From Deefgea piscis (GTDB lineage Bacteria; Pseudomonadota; Gammaproteobacteria; Burkholderiales; Chitinibacteraceae): a stretch of 64,000 bases of DNA. Below the pieces are notes generated by a model, which was given only the letters and a program-made list of their open reading frames with translations, was not told the DNA's origin and ran no database searches. The stretch lies in assembly GCF_019665785.1 (NCBI RefSeq), contig NZ_CP081149.1, positions 930,001 to 994,000 of the forward strand, written 5' to 3'. Each line of letters begins with the position of its first letter. The first letter of the stretch is position 1. Of the stretch, positions 24,489-33,089 are shown in pieces. A program made the translations under genes and the position numbers.

Positions 24489-25014
24489 TTGTGTTTTGTT
24501 CTTGTTGAATATAGCGACTCACTGTGCCTGCAAATTCGGTAACGTGTTGCCAATTGGTGTATTCAACGCAGCATTTTCCATCACTAGGCCCACCAGTCAT
24601 TTTCATGATCAAGCGCATCATTTGCCGATCTAACCAGCCATAACGTGGGTAATCCAGTCGACCCGCAACGGACAATGCTGCAAAAGGCTGCAGATGATAT
24701 TGCGCTAAGAGTTTTTTTAAATAGCCATTGGGCGTGCCATCGCCTTTGCGGGCATTTAAGCTCACAGAAATAATGGCCAATGGCGCAAGCAGTGTATTGT
24801 GCTCAAAAAACTGTTGAACTTCGGCATGATGCCGACCATAGCGAACTGAAGCGACGACGATAATCGCCTGCCAGTTTTGGGCCATATTGGGAGGGTATTT
24901 TAAGTCGGCAAGTTCGCAATGCAAGGCTTGCAGCGCTAAATGTTGCTGCACCGTTTGCGCGATGTGCTTGGCTTGTCCATCGCGGCTGGCATAAAGAATT
25001 AAAGTCGGTTTCAT
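24472..25014 (-). CDS. hemG: Menaquinone-dependent protoporphyrinogen IX dehydrogenase
   Basis: A 180-residue flavodoxin-fold enzyme that oxidises protoporphyrinogen IX to protoporphyrin IX with quinone as acceptor at the inner-membrane face. The FMN phosphate loop is LILYASRDGQAKHIA; VVASVRYGRHH and SVSLNARK are the next FMN-contact loops. The long-chain insert characteristic of HemG (DYPRYGWLDRQMMRLIMKMTGGPSDG) is present and distinguishes it from ordinary flavodoxins. Length matches E. coli HemG (181). Confidence 0.93.
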   Translation of the reverse strand: MKPTLILYASRDGQAKHIAQTVQQHLALQALHCELADLKYPPNMAQNWQAIIVVASVRYGRHHAEVQQFFEHNTLLAPLAIISVSLNARKGDGTPNGYLKKLLAQYHLQPFAALSVAGRLDYPRYGWLDRQMMRLIMKMTGGPSDGKCCVEYTNWQHVTEFAGTVSRYIQQEQNTNAKPL

Positions 25015-25296
25015 TCACATAAGTATAAATGACGCGACGCCGCGCGATATTGAGCGGAATCAGATGGGCTCGTTAGCGTCGCCTCATTTTGATTGGTGTT
25101 GATTCGCGAGATGGATGCTGCTTTTGCGCTGCAGTGTTTTTTTGTCGCGGGGGTGGCACTGAGAAATAAGCAATAATTTTTGGTTTATATAAATTCGAGA
25201 TCTATTCGATCAAAGTAAAGAACTTTTTGTTTTGGTGGTAAAAATACAACGCACTCAGGTTTTGAGTCGCGTATTATTCAACACATGGAATGCGCC

Positions 25297-25358
25297 TTGA
25301 ACACGCTACCAAAAGATATAACCATCGAATGCCCCGTACTGAACAACGGGGCATTTTT
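25297..25358 (+). ncRNA. Candidate small RNA, unit 1 (terminator hairpin with 5' TTGAACACG)
   Basis: TTGAACACG at 25297-25305 is followed by a 22-base spacer and a perfect 10-bp stem (AATGCCCCGT/ACGGGGCATT, 25328-25355) with loop ACTGAACA, ending in five T's on the plus strand. This is a good Rho-independent terminator with no coding gene upstream on that strand, so it may end a small RNA. The 5' end and promoter are not resolved. Confidence 0.45.
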
Positions 25359-25505
25359 ACGTGCGTGGGTTTATTTTCTGGGTAAAAAATAAACTTGATT
25401 TGCGCATTTATGCAGTTAGACTCTGTATATTAGTACACTCTAATTGTGGCAAAAATGCAGAGAAGAGATAGTTGTTGCTCGGTATGATGATCTCAGGTTA
25501 ACGCT

Positions 25506-25567
25506 TTGAACACGTTGACCGATACGAGAGTAAGGCCCCAATGCCCCGTACTGAACAACGGGGCATT
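25506..25567 (+). ncRNA. Candidate small RNA, unit 2, same hairpin as unit 1
   Basis: TTGAACACG at 25506-25514 and the identical 28-nt hairpin at 25540-25567, with a 25-base spacer of different sequence. The hairpin is followed by ACTCC rather than T's, so transcripts may continue to the ctpA terminator. Similarity to unit 1 is confined to the motif and the hairpin. Confidence 0.4.
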
Positions 25568-25614
25568 ACTCCATCTGAATGCCAGATTCGTTGTGTATAT
25601 TGACCATATTGACG

Positions 25615-25645
25615 AAAAAAAAGCCACTCAATTGAGTGGCTTTTT
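25615..25645. terminator. Bidirectional terminator of ctpA
   Basis: Perfect palindrome AGCCACTCAATTGAGTGGCT (25622-25641) between an A-run and a T-run. Confidence 0.85.
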
Positions 25646-25657
25646 GCTGGTCGCGTA

Positions 25658-27109
25658 TTATTTTTTCGCGCTGGGCTTTTCTTTATTAAGCATTAATTGC
25701 TGTACTTTGAGTACATTGAGTGCCTGCTGCAATTGGAAGTCAGATTTTGATACCAATTCGCGCGGGTTTTCATCCGGATCAATACCGCTGGCATTGAGTT
25801 TGGCTGGCTTTTTGATTTCCGTTTTAACGACCGCTGGCGTGGCTTCAGTTTTGCCGGCGTCTTTATCACTTGGATTATCTAAATGCTTGCCCAGATCGGA
25901 TTCTCGCAAGCGTAAGCCAAAGTCTTCTTTACCATTGAGTGTCGCGTCTTCGACGATGATATCAGGGGTAATGCCCTTGGCTTGAATCGATCTGCCGTTT
26001 GGCGTGAAATACCGTGCAGTAGTTAGCTTGAGTGCACTCTTGGCATCGATTGGCAGAATCGTTTGTACTGAGCCTTTACCAAAAGTTTGCGTGCCAACCA
26101 CTAAAGCGCGTTTATGGTCTTGCAAAGCGCCTGCGACAATCTCAGAGGCCGAGGCTGAGCCTCCATTGACCAGCACCACCAGTGGCACATTTTTGGCGTC
26201 AGCAGGTAGATCTTTGAAAAAGTCTTTTTTGCTATCGCGCTGATAAAATTGCGGATTCGCTGTTAAGCGAATTTTAGAATCGGCAACACGACCTTCGGTG
26301 TAAACGACCAATGCATCTTTTGGTAAGAATGCGGCCGAAACCCCCACTGCGCCATCGAGCAAGCCACCTGGATCATTGCGTAAATCCAACACAATACCTT
26401 TGAGTGGTGCTTTGTTTTCTTTGTAAAGCGCCTCAATGGCTTGGCCCAGATTTTCGCTGGTATGTTCTTGGAATTGTGTTACGCGGATATAGCCATACCC
26501 AGGTTCTGCCAGCTTGTATTTAACCGATTGCACTTTAATAATCGCGCGTTTTAGCGTCACGACGATGGGCTTGCTTTCGCCTTTTCTGAGCAAGGTGAGG
26601 GTAACCGGCTCGCCGACTTTACCGCGCATTTTGGCAACAGCTTCGTTGAGGGTTAAACCTTGCACTTGGGTATCACCAATTTTGGCAATAAAGTCACCCG
26701 GCTTTACGCCAGCACGGTAGGCGGGTGTATCTTCGATTGGCGAAACCACGCGCACCAAGCCGTCTTCCATATTGACTTCGATGCCTAAGCCGCCAAATTC
26801 GCCTTGGGTATTGACTTTGAGTTCTTTGAACGCCGCTTCATCAAGGTAGCTTGAGTGCGGATCGAGTCCAGCAACCATACCTTTAATGGCTTCATTAATG
26901 AGCTTTTTATCTTCAACTGGCTCGACATAACTTTGTTTAATAACGCCAAAAACGGTTGAGAATGCGCGAAGCTCATCAATCGGCAAGGGGTTGCTTACTG
27001 AATCCTTGTCTGCCGAGGCATTAAATGAAAGGCTGAGAGCTACGCCGAGGCCAGCGCCTGCAGCGAGAAGGCTGACTTTTTTCCAGCGACTGTAAGGCTT
27101 GTGCGACAT
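25658..27109 (-). CDS. ctpA: C-terminal processing peptidase (S41 family)
   Basis: A 483-residue periplasmic serine protease. The N terminus is a signal anchor (WKKVSLLAAGAGLGVALSLSFNASA). The PDZ domain (about 90-170) has GEFGGLGIEVNMEDG and TPAYRAGVKPGDFI; the S41 domain follows with YIRVTQFQEHT and LDLRNDPGGLLDGAV. The catalytic Ser is in NGGSASASEIVAGAL and the general-base Lys in GTQTFGKGSVQ. It trims or degrades periplasmic substrates, often peptidoglycan hydrolases. It follows envC by 51 bases and gpmI further upstream, an arrangement common in proteobacteria. Confidence 0.94.
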   Translation of the reverse strand: MSHKPYSRWKKVSLLAAGAGLGVALSLSFNASADKDSVSNPLPIDELRAFSTVFGVIKQSYVEPVEDKKLINEAIKGMVAGLDPHSSYLDEAAFKELKVNTQGEFGGLGIEVNMEDGLVRVVSPIEDTPAYRAGVKPGDFIAKIGDTQVQGLTLNEAVAKMRGKVGEPVTLTLLRKGESKPIVVTLKRAIIKVQSVKYKLAEPGYGYIRVTQFQEHTSENLGQAIEALYKENKAPLKGIVLDLRNDPGGLLDGAVGVSAAFLPKDALVVYTEGRVADSKIRLTANPQFYQRDSKKDFFKDLPADAKNVPLVVLVNGGSASASEIVAGALQDHKRALVVGTQTFGKGSVQTILPIDAKSALKLTTARYFTPNGRSIQAKGITPDIIVEDATLNGKEDFGLRLRESDLGKHLDNPSDKDAGKTEATPAVVKTEIKKPAKLNASGIDPDENPRELVSKSDFQLQQALNVLKVQQLMLNKEKPSAKK

Positions 27110-27159
27110 CCGATTATTCCTGTTTTGAATCGTTAAGGCTCATTAAGGCCTCTAAATAA

Positions 27160-28527
27160 TTATTTAACCCAAGCCGCAGGGTCAAGCGGGCGGCTGTTTT
27201 GGCGTATTTCAAAGTATACGCCGGAATCTGCCATTCCGCCGCTATTGCCTGCGTTGGCAATGAGGTCTCCAGCTTTCACCGAGTCGCCAACACGTTTCAG
27301 CAAACTTTCATTCGCTCCATAGAGGCTCATGTATCCGCCACCATGATCAATGATCATTAAATTACCAAAACCACGTAGCCAATCGGCAAATACAATGCGC
27401 CCTGTGGCGACGGCATGAACTGATTCGCCGGTGTTGGTGCGGATAAATAAACCTTTCCAGCTACCACCCTCACCGCGTTGCGCGCCAAATCGGCCAATGA
27501 TTTCACCTTTGGCTGGCAAACGCATCTTGCCTTTGAGTGTCGCAAATGCAAGCCCTGCTTGGCTAGCATCTGGTACGGTATTATTAACTTCATTATCGGT
27601 TTCAGGCGCGGTCTTAGGCTCGGGTGGTGGTGTTGGCGCAGGCTTGCCTGCGGCTTTAGCCGCTTGCTCTAATTTGGCTTGTTGTGCTGCGCGTTCGGCT
27701 TTGGCTTTTTCTGCGGCTTTTTTTGCTGCGATTTGTGCCGCTCGCCGCGCTGCGGCCTGTTTGGCTGCGGCTTTGGCTCTGGCGATTTCTTGTTGTTTGA
27801 TAATGGCGTTTAAGCGCTCAATCAGCTGAGTGATGCGCTTTTCATCGGCGGCTAATTTTTGAATTTGATTGCGTTGGCTGCTGATGGTCTGTGAGAGTTG
27901 GCTGTATAACTCTTTTTTCTCTTGTTGCTGTGAGACTAGGGCTTGGCGCTGGCGTTGTTTGTCGCTAGCAATTTCTTGCAAGGCTTGGTTTTTTTCTTGA
28001 ATTTCATTGGCGAGCAGGTTGAGTTCATTGAGTTGAACTTCTAGCTGCTTGGCGAGATCTTGTTGTGATTTGGCAATATAGCGGTAGTAGCTTAAGTCAC
28101 GCGTGGCTTGGCTAGGATCTTTTTGGTTGATCAGCAAGCGCCATGCGTCAACATTGCCGGTTTTGTAGCGGCTACTGAGTAAATCGCCGAGGCGTTTTTG
28201 GCTCTCGCGAATGTGATTACGGGTGTTGCTAATGTCTAAGTTAAGCTGAGTGAGTTCTTCTGCAGTCAATTGGCGCTGATTATCTAATTCTTTGAGCACC
28301 CGATTGGCTTCTGAGATCGAGCTTTCAGCATTTTTAAGCGCATCTGCGGCTTCATTGCGGTTTGATTCGTTGGCCGAAAGGTCTTTTTGCAGCGATTTAA
28401 TTTGGCCGCGCAGTTCTTGCAGCTCGGCTTGTTGTTCTTGGGTATTGCTGGTACTGGGCGCTTTGGGCGCAGCTACAGCAAAGCCGACCATGCCGGTCGT
28501 TAGGATAAAGAATAGTCGTCGCAACAC
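27160..28527 (-). CDS. envC: EnvC-type murein hydrolase activator (degenerate LytM)
   Basis: A 455-residue exported protein. Signal peptide MLRRLFFILTTGMVGFAVAA, then two long coiled-coil segments (about 25-255), an Ala/Lys-rich stretch (about 240-300) and a C-terminal LytM/M23 domain (about 335-455). The zinc site is lost: the expected His in the YxH and HxH positions is replaced (SLYGANES, VYFEIRQN), as in E. coli EnvC, which activates amidases AmiA/AmiB instead of cutting peptidoglycan itself. Role inferred: septal peptidoglycan splitting. Between gpmI and ctpA on the same strand. Confidence 0.9.
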   Translation of the reverse strand: MLRRLFFILTTGMVGFAVAAPKAPSTSNTQEQQAELQELRGQIKSLQKDLSANESNRNEAADALKNAESSISEANRVLKELDNQRQLTAEELTQLNLDISNTRNHIRESQKRLGDLLSSRYKTGNVDAWRLLINQKDPSQATRDLSYYRYIAKSQQDLAKQLEVQLNELNLLANEIQEKNQALQEIASDKQRQRQALVSQQQEKKELYSQLSQTISSQRNQIQKLAADEKRITQLIERLNAIIKQQEIARAKAAAKQAAARRAAQIAAKKAAEKAKAERAAQQAKLEQAAKAAGKPAPTPPPEPKTAPETDNEVNNTVPDASQAGLAFATLKGKMRLPAKGEIIGRFGAQRGEGGSWKGLFIRTNTGESVHAVATGRIVFADWLRGFGNLMIIDHGGGYMSLYGANESLLKRVGDSVKAGDLIANAGNSGGMADSGVYFEIRQNSRPLDPAAWVK

Positions 28528-28648
28528 AACATCGACTCGAGTAAAGAATGATCAGAACCGCTACTGTACTCGATTCATTGCAACGACTAAACCTTTAGCT
28601 GAAATTGCCACGTGATTCAGTCTGAATTACGCGGCTTTTTGCTACTTT

Positions 28649-30181
28649 TTACAAAAAACTAATCAAAGATTGACCAGTCATTTCGCTTGGTTGTGATACA
28701 CCCATCATGGCCAATAACGAAGGCGCGATGTCTTTTAAGGCACCACCGGCACTTAAGCTGGCTTTACGGCCGATATAGCAAAATGGCACTACGTCGGTAG
28801 TGTGCTGAGTATGCGGTTGATTGGCATCGCGGTCATACATCATTTCACAATTGCCATGATCGGCAGTGATAATGACTTCGCCGCCTGCTGCTAACATCGC
28901 ATCGACTACTTTGCTGACGCAATGATCAAGAGTTTCAACGGCCTTCACAGCTGCATCAAAAATACCACTATGACCCACCATGTCGCCATTGGCGTAATTG
29001 CAGATAATGGCGGCATATTGTTGGCTGTTGATTGCGCCAATCAATTTGTCGGTCACTTCATGCGCCGACATTTCTGGTTTTAAGTCGTAAGTGGCCACTT
29101 TAGGCGATGGCACCAAAATACGATCTTCACCGGCGTATTCACTTTCTTCACCACCAGAGAGGAAGTAAGTTACATGCGGATATTTTTCGGTTTCGGCAAT
29201 GCGTAATTGTTTTAAGCCCAAACTCGCCACATATTCGCCAAAGCCGTTTTGTACTTTCGGTTTGGTATACGCCACAGGTAAATCGTAAGCCGAACCGTAA
29301 TCGGTGGCGGTGCAGAAATAGCCAAATTGCGGTTGACGCTGTGGATGCTCAAAACCTTGGAAGTCTTTGGCGGTGAGGGCGGTAGTTAATTGACGCGCGC
29401 GATCTGCACGGAAATTCATAAAGACAACGGCATCGCCATCGGCCATTTGGCTTGGTTCGCCAACCACGGTAGCGGAAACGAATTCATCGTTTTCATCGCG
29501 TAAATAAGCTTCTTTTAAGCCTTCGATGGCCGTTGGTGCGCTGTAAAGGCCAACACCATCCACAATCAGTTTGTACGCTGGTTCAACACGTTCCCAGCGA
29601 TTGTCGCGATCCATCGCCCAGTAACGGCCGACGATGCCGGCGATTTTGGCACCATTGGTATCGCAAATTGCTTGTAGGCGGTCGATATAACGTTCGGCGC
29701 TACGTGGTGGCGTATCACGGCCATCTAAGAAGGCGTGAACGCGAATATCTTGTACGCCGTACTCATGCGCTGCTTTGATTAAGGCAAAGACGTGCGCTTC
29801 ATGGCAATGCACGCCACCATCGGACATCAGGCCCATGATATGTAGCGCTTTGTTATTATTTTTGGCTGAGTCCATCGCGGCTTTGAGTACCGGATTATCT
29901 TTCAGTGTATTTTCGGCCACATCGCAGTCGATGCGGCTAATATCTTGCTGTACGATACGGCCGGCACCAATGTTTAAATGGCCGACTTCTGAATTACCAA
30001 ACTGCCCCGCAGGTAAACCCACAAATTGTTCTGAGGCGTTAATTGTTGTAAATGGGTATTGGCTAAACAAACGATCGAAATGCGGTTTACGCGCGTGTAA
30101 AATCGCATTGTCATTGCCGCCGGTACGGTAACCAAAGCCATCTAAAATAAGTAGTAATACAGGCGTGATTTTTTGCGTCAT
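28649..30181 (-). CDS. gpmI: 2,3-bisphosphoglycerate-independent phosphoglycerate mutase
   Basis: A 510-residue Mn-dependent glycolytic enzyme interconverting 3- and 2-phosphoglycerate. It begins PVLLLILDGFGYR (metal Asp) and has the phosphoserine loop FGNSEVGHLNIGAGR with catalytic Ser near residue 64; VHCHEAHVFALIKAA, FLDGRDTPPRS and GRYWAMDRDNRWERV line the substrate site. C-terminal metal ligands appear in CNYANGDMVGHSG and ITADHGNCE. Length is standard (510-515). First gene of the gpmI-envC-ctpA run. Confidence 0.96.
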   Translation of the reverse strand: MTQKITPVLLLILDGFGYRTGGNDNAILHARKPHFDRLFSQYPFTTINASEQFVGLPAGQFGNSEVGHLNIGAGRIVQQDISRIDCDVAENTLKDNPVLKAAMDSAKNNNKALHIMGLMSDGGVHCHEAHVFALIKAAHEYGVQDIRVHAFLDGRDTPPRSAERYIDRLQAICDTNGAKIAGIVGRYWAMDRDNRWERVEPAYKLIVDGVGLYSAPTAIEGLKEAYLRDENDEFVSATVVGEPSQMADGDAVVFMNFRADRARQLTTALTAKDFQGFEHPQRQPQFGYFCTATDYGSAYDLPVAYTKPKVQNGFGEYVASLGLKQLRIAETEKYPHVTYFLSGGEESEYAGEDRILVPSPKVATYDLKPEMSAHEVTDKLIGAINSQQYAAIICNYANGDMVGHSGIFDAAVKAVETLDHCVSKVVDAMLAAGGEVIITADHGNCEMMYDRDANQPHTQHTTDVVPFCYIGRKASLSAGGALKDIAPSLLAMMGVSQPSEMTGQSLISFL

Positions 30182-30373
30182 ATCTCGATCCTTGAGGTTT
30201 AAATAGAAGAATGGAATTGCTTGGCGCGCAATTAATAAGTAAGTGCGGTTGGAATCAAATTCAATAGTAGGTAGTATTCTAACCTAAGCAGGTATCATGC
30301 CGTGTGCGTTTGGTCTTTTTGCTGATGGAAAGCAGAAAACATAAAGTTAGATTTAATAAAAAAGATAAGAGAC

Positions 30374-30679
30374 ATGATGGATTCTATTGCATTAATGGGC
30401 GATGAGCATATTGACCAAGCTTCACGAGCGATGAAGGCAATGTCGCATCCGCTGCGCTTGAAAATTTTATGCGTATTGGCCGATCAAGAAGTGAGCGTGC
30501 AAGATATCGTTGAGCGTGTGGGTACGACACAATCGAATATTTCGCAGCACTTAGCTTTGATGCGTGAAAAAGGCGTGTTGCGAACGCGTAAGGACGCCAA
30601 TCGGGTTTATTACCGCGTCGGTGACCAGCGCACATTGGATGTTGTGGCGATGATGCGCGACGTTTTTTGCGGCTTTTAG
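30374..30679 (+). CDS. ArsR/SmtB-family transcriptional regulator
   Basis: A 101-residue winged-helix repressor. The recognition region is SVQDIVERVGTTQSNISQHLALMREKGVLRTRKDANRVYYRV, a good ArsR match. The classic metal-binding CxC in the recognition helix is absent; only one Cys lies inside the N-terminal half (LKILCVLA) and one near the C terminus (VFCGF), so it may sense redox state rather than metal. Two adjacent ATG codons (30374, 30377) are possible starts. The stop overlaps the first base of a 49-bp repeat. Its target is unknown; the tlpA/dsbD genes are convergent neighbours. Confidence 0.88.
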   Translation: MMDSIALMGDEHIDQASRAMKAMSHPLRLKILCVLADQEVSVQDIVERVGTTQSNISQHLALMREKGVLRTRKDANRVYYRVGDQRTLDVVAMMRDVFCGF

Positions 30680-30727
30680 GGTATATGCCTCTAGCCATTA
30701 TTTAATAATGACTAGATTAATATACCC
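30679..30727 (+). repeat. 49-bp intergenic palindromic element, copy B
   Basis: GGGTATATGC at the left and AATATACCC at the right, 49 bases, with internal pairs CTAG/CTAG and CATTATT/AATAATG. It begins on the last base of the ArsR stop codon and separates two convergent genes, where it may act as a terminator. Confidence 0.75.
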
Positions 30728-30741
30728 TAGGCATTGGCGCT

Positions 30742-31206
30742 TTATTGGCTTAATAAATTTAAAGCGCGATCGAGCCGTTCTTTCTTGATCCGACCTAACT
30801 CGACGGCGATTTTTTGTCCCTTCGCATCGAAAATCACCGTAAAGGGCAGTCCGCCATGCAGATTGCCCTGTCCACGCATCATTTCCATTGCCGTGTTGCC
30901 ACCGATTAACATGGGGTAGTTCACTTTGAGCGGCTTGATAAAGGCGCTGACGGCGGCGGCATCATCAATCGCAATGCCAATAAATTGTACTTTCCCAGCG
31001 TATTTGGCTTGTAGCTCGATCAGCTCAGGCATTTCTTGCCGACATGGACCACACCAGGTAGCCCAATAATTAATCACTAGCGGTTTACCTCGCCATTGCG
31101 ATAGCGCTTGCGGCTTGCCGGTCAAATCAGGCAATGAGCCCGCTAGATCGTTGGCAGCAAAGCAGCTGCTATGCAATAAAAACAGCGCGAGAAACCATTT
31201 TTTCAT
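30742..31206 (-). CDS. TlpA-like periplasmic thioredoxin
   Basis: A 154-residue exported disulfide reductase. Signal peptide MKKWFLALFLLHSSCFA; active site Cys52-Cys55 in WATWCGPCRQEMPE. The central insert (FIGIAIDDAAAVSAFIKPLKVNYPMLIGG) and cis-Pro GGLPFTVIFDAKG are TlpA/ResA traits. The start overlaps the 3' end of dsbD by four bases (ATGA), so it is coupled to DsbD, a likely electron donor. Probable roles are cytochrome c maturation or periplasmic reduction. Confidence 0.9.
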   Translation of the reverse strand: MKKWFLALFLLHSSCFAANDLAGSLPDLTGKPQALSQWRGKPLVINYWATWCGPCRQEMPELIELQAKYAGKVQFIGIAIDDAAAVSAFIKPLKVNYPMLIGGNTAMEMMRGQGNLHGGLPFTVIFDAKGQKIAVELGRIKKERLDRALNLLSQ

Positions 31207-32753
31207 TGCTGGGCCTCAATCTTGCTTAGCGTTTGCAGAAAGTCGCGTGGATTTTGAAAGCCAATGACGCGTGGTTTTAATTCTTGACCTGCTGATGAAT
31301 AAAAAATCAGTGCCGGTGGACCATATAAACCAAAGCGGGCCAATAAAGCGGCATCCTCTGTACTGTTTTTAGTCACATCAACGCGAATTAAGACCATCTC
31401 TTTGAGTTTATCTTGTACCGCGTCGTCGCTTAAGGTTTCGCGTTCAAATTCAATACAAGCCACACACCAGTCGGCATAAAAGTCGACCATGACTGGTTTG
31501 CCACGTGCCGCCAATAGCGCTTGATCCAGCTGACTGGATGAAGTCACTGTAGCAAAATTAAGTTGATGTTCGGCAGGGCGCAAATACACTTCCCACAATG
31601 GGCGTGATACCCACAGCGCCATTCCCAATAGTGCAATACCAAAAGCGATTTTAATGCCTTGCATGATGCGCCCAGAAAGGCGTGGCAATATCGTTGAGCC
31701 AAATGCACCAATCAGTAATAGAGGTAGGCCAAGTCCAAGCGCCATCATATATAGTGCGGCACCACCAAGGAATAAATCGCCGGTTTTACCCAGATAAGCT
31801 AAAGCAGCAGCCAGCGGTGGGGCAATGCAGGGGCCGACTAATAAGGCCGAGAGTAAACCCATCACAAATACCGATAACCAGCGTCCACCCGGTAAGCGAT
31901 TGGCTAGATTATTAATAAAATTGTGTGGGCCTTGAGGGAGTTGCAAATGAAATACGCCAAGCATGGCCAAAGCCATCATGACGAAAAATAAAGCAAATGC
32001 GGCAATCACGATGGGTTGTTGCAAGACTACCACCAATAAAGTCCCCGTTGCGGCAGCGGCGATGCCGATCGCTGTATAGGCCAGTGCCATGCCTTGTACG
32101 TAGATAAAAGTAAGAGCAAAAGCTTGCCAGCGTTGTGGCTTAATTTGTTTGGCGTTATGACCAATGACAATGCCAGACACAATTGGAATGAGCGGATACA
32201 TGCAGGCGGTGAGAGCTAGGCCAATGCCGGCCAAAAAAAACACGCCCAGCGTGCCAAGAAAACTGCCAGCAAAATAATCGGGTTCATCTTGCGATGGGGG
32301 GCTATTACTATTGCTGCCAAATAAATCATTCACAGCTTTATTTTGGGTATTTTTCCCAGGCTGTAAAATTTGGGTTTGTGGCGGGTAGCAAATCCCCGCA
32401 TCGGCACAACCTTGATATTTGAAGGTAATGGGTAGCGTTGCGTCGACGGCTTGTTTGAATTTCAGCAGAATGCGGGTATCGTGTTTATAAACCTCGACTC
32501 GACCAAAGCTGGGATCGTCTTTCATCTCGCCTTTGGGAAATACAGTTTCGATTTCGTGGCCGTTAGCAGAAAAGCTGATTCGATCACGATAGAGATAATA
32601 TTGCGGAGCCACATTGAAGTCAGCCGCAAAGGTATGCGAGTCAAGCGCAATTAAGCTGGGAATAAAGGCTTTATCTGGGGCCAGCAACTCGGTTTGCGCT
32701 TGCGAGCCGAAAGAAATAAAGATTAAAAAAATAAAGCTTAAAAGACGTTGCAT
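31203..32753 (-). CDS. dsbD: Thiol:disulfide interchange protein DsbD
   Basis: A 516-residue transmembrane reductant carrier. Signal peptide MQRLLSFIFLIFISFGSQA; the N-terminal alpha domain has the Cys pair of YQGCADAGICYPP. The eight-helix beta domain (about 165-390) has one Cys in GIGLALTACMYPLIP and another in LVGPCIAPPLAA. The C-terminal gamma thioredoxin domain has the CxxC FYADWCVACIEFE. Electrons pass from cytoplasmic thioredoxin to periplasmic proteins such as the coupled TlpA-like protein. Somewhat shorter than E. coli DsbD (565) but all three domains are present. Confidence 0.94.
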   Translation of the reverse strand: MQRLLSFIFLIFISFGSQAQTELLAPDKAFIPSLIALDSHTFAADFNVAPQYYLYRDRISFSANGHEIETVFPKGEMKDDPSFGRVEVYKHDTRILLKFKQAVDATLPITFKYQGCADAGICYPPQTQILQPGKNTQNKAVNDLFGSNSNSPPSQDEPDYFAGSFLGTLGVFFLAGIGLALTACMYPLIPIVSGIVIGHNAKQIKPQRWQAFALTFIYVQGMALAYTAIGIAAAATGTLLVVVLQQPIVIAAFALFFVMMALAMLGVFHLQLPQGPHNFINNLANRLPGGRWLSVFVMGLLSALLVGPCIAPPLAAALAYLGKTGDLFLGGAALYMMALGLGLPLLLIGAFGSTILPRLSGRIMQGIKIAFGIALLGMALWVSRPLWEVYLRPAEHQLNFATVTSSSQLDQALLAARGKPVMVDFYADWCVACIEFERETLSDDAVQDKLKEMVLIRVDVTKNSTEDAALLARFGLYGPPALIFYSSAGQELKPRVIGFQNPRDFLQTLSKIEAQQ

Positions 32754-33089
32754 TTAAATGTTCTCTGCAGTGGCGGTACGAACCCAATTTAGATAAGCGG
32801 GCAAGCCTGCGGTGACCGGCGTGGCGATAATTTCAGCGATTGTATAAGGGTGATGAGTTTGTAACCAGTTTTCAAGTTGGCAATAGTTGGCGCGAGTGGT
32901 TTTGATCATCAATGGAACTTCTGTGGCATTTTCTAACCTATTCTCCCAATGGTAAATAGATTCCACAGCAGGTAAAACATTCACACAAGCGGCTAGTTTT
33001 TCTTTAACCAAACCCGATGCCAATTGCGTTGCAGTGGCATGATCGGGGCAGTTGCACCACACGATTAAAATTTCAGTTGGAGTTGTCAT
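32754..33089 (-). CDS. cutA: CutA family protein (divalent-cation tolerance)
   Basis: A 111-residue ferredoxin-like trimeric protein. Family blocks: LVKEKLAACVNVLPAVESIYHWENRLE and TEVPLMIKTTRANY, then HPYTIAEIIATPVTAGLPAYLNWV. The gene runs into dsbD without a gap. Its start codon (33087-33089) overlaps by two bases the start of fxsA on the other strand (33088-33090); AAGG sequences precede it inside the fxsA coding region. CutA's role in copper tolerance is debated. Confidence 0.93.
   Translation of the reverse strand: MTTPTEILIVWCNCPDHATATQLASGLVKEKLAACVNVLPAVESIYHWENRLENATEVPLMIKTTRANYCQLENWLQTHHPYTIAEIIATPVTAGLPAYLNWVRTATAENI

Larger units (their letters stand above)
25015..25657. other. 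Non-coding 640-bp region with two copies of one RNA hairpin
   Basis: No convincing gene lies here. It contains two copies, 212 bases apart, of an identical 28-nt hairpin preceded by a shared TTGAACACG, and then the ctpA terminator. Open frames crossing the hairpins have no family similarity. Confidence 0.6.

Noticed and set aside
25506..25985. A 159-codon plus-strand open frame
   Set aside because: It runs through the second RNA hairpin and the ctpA terminator and then lies antisense to ctpA; composition is that of a shadow frame.
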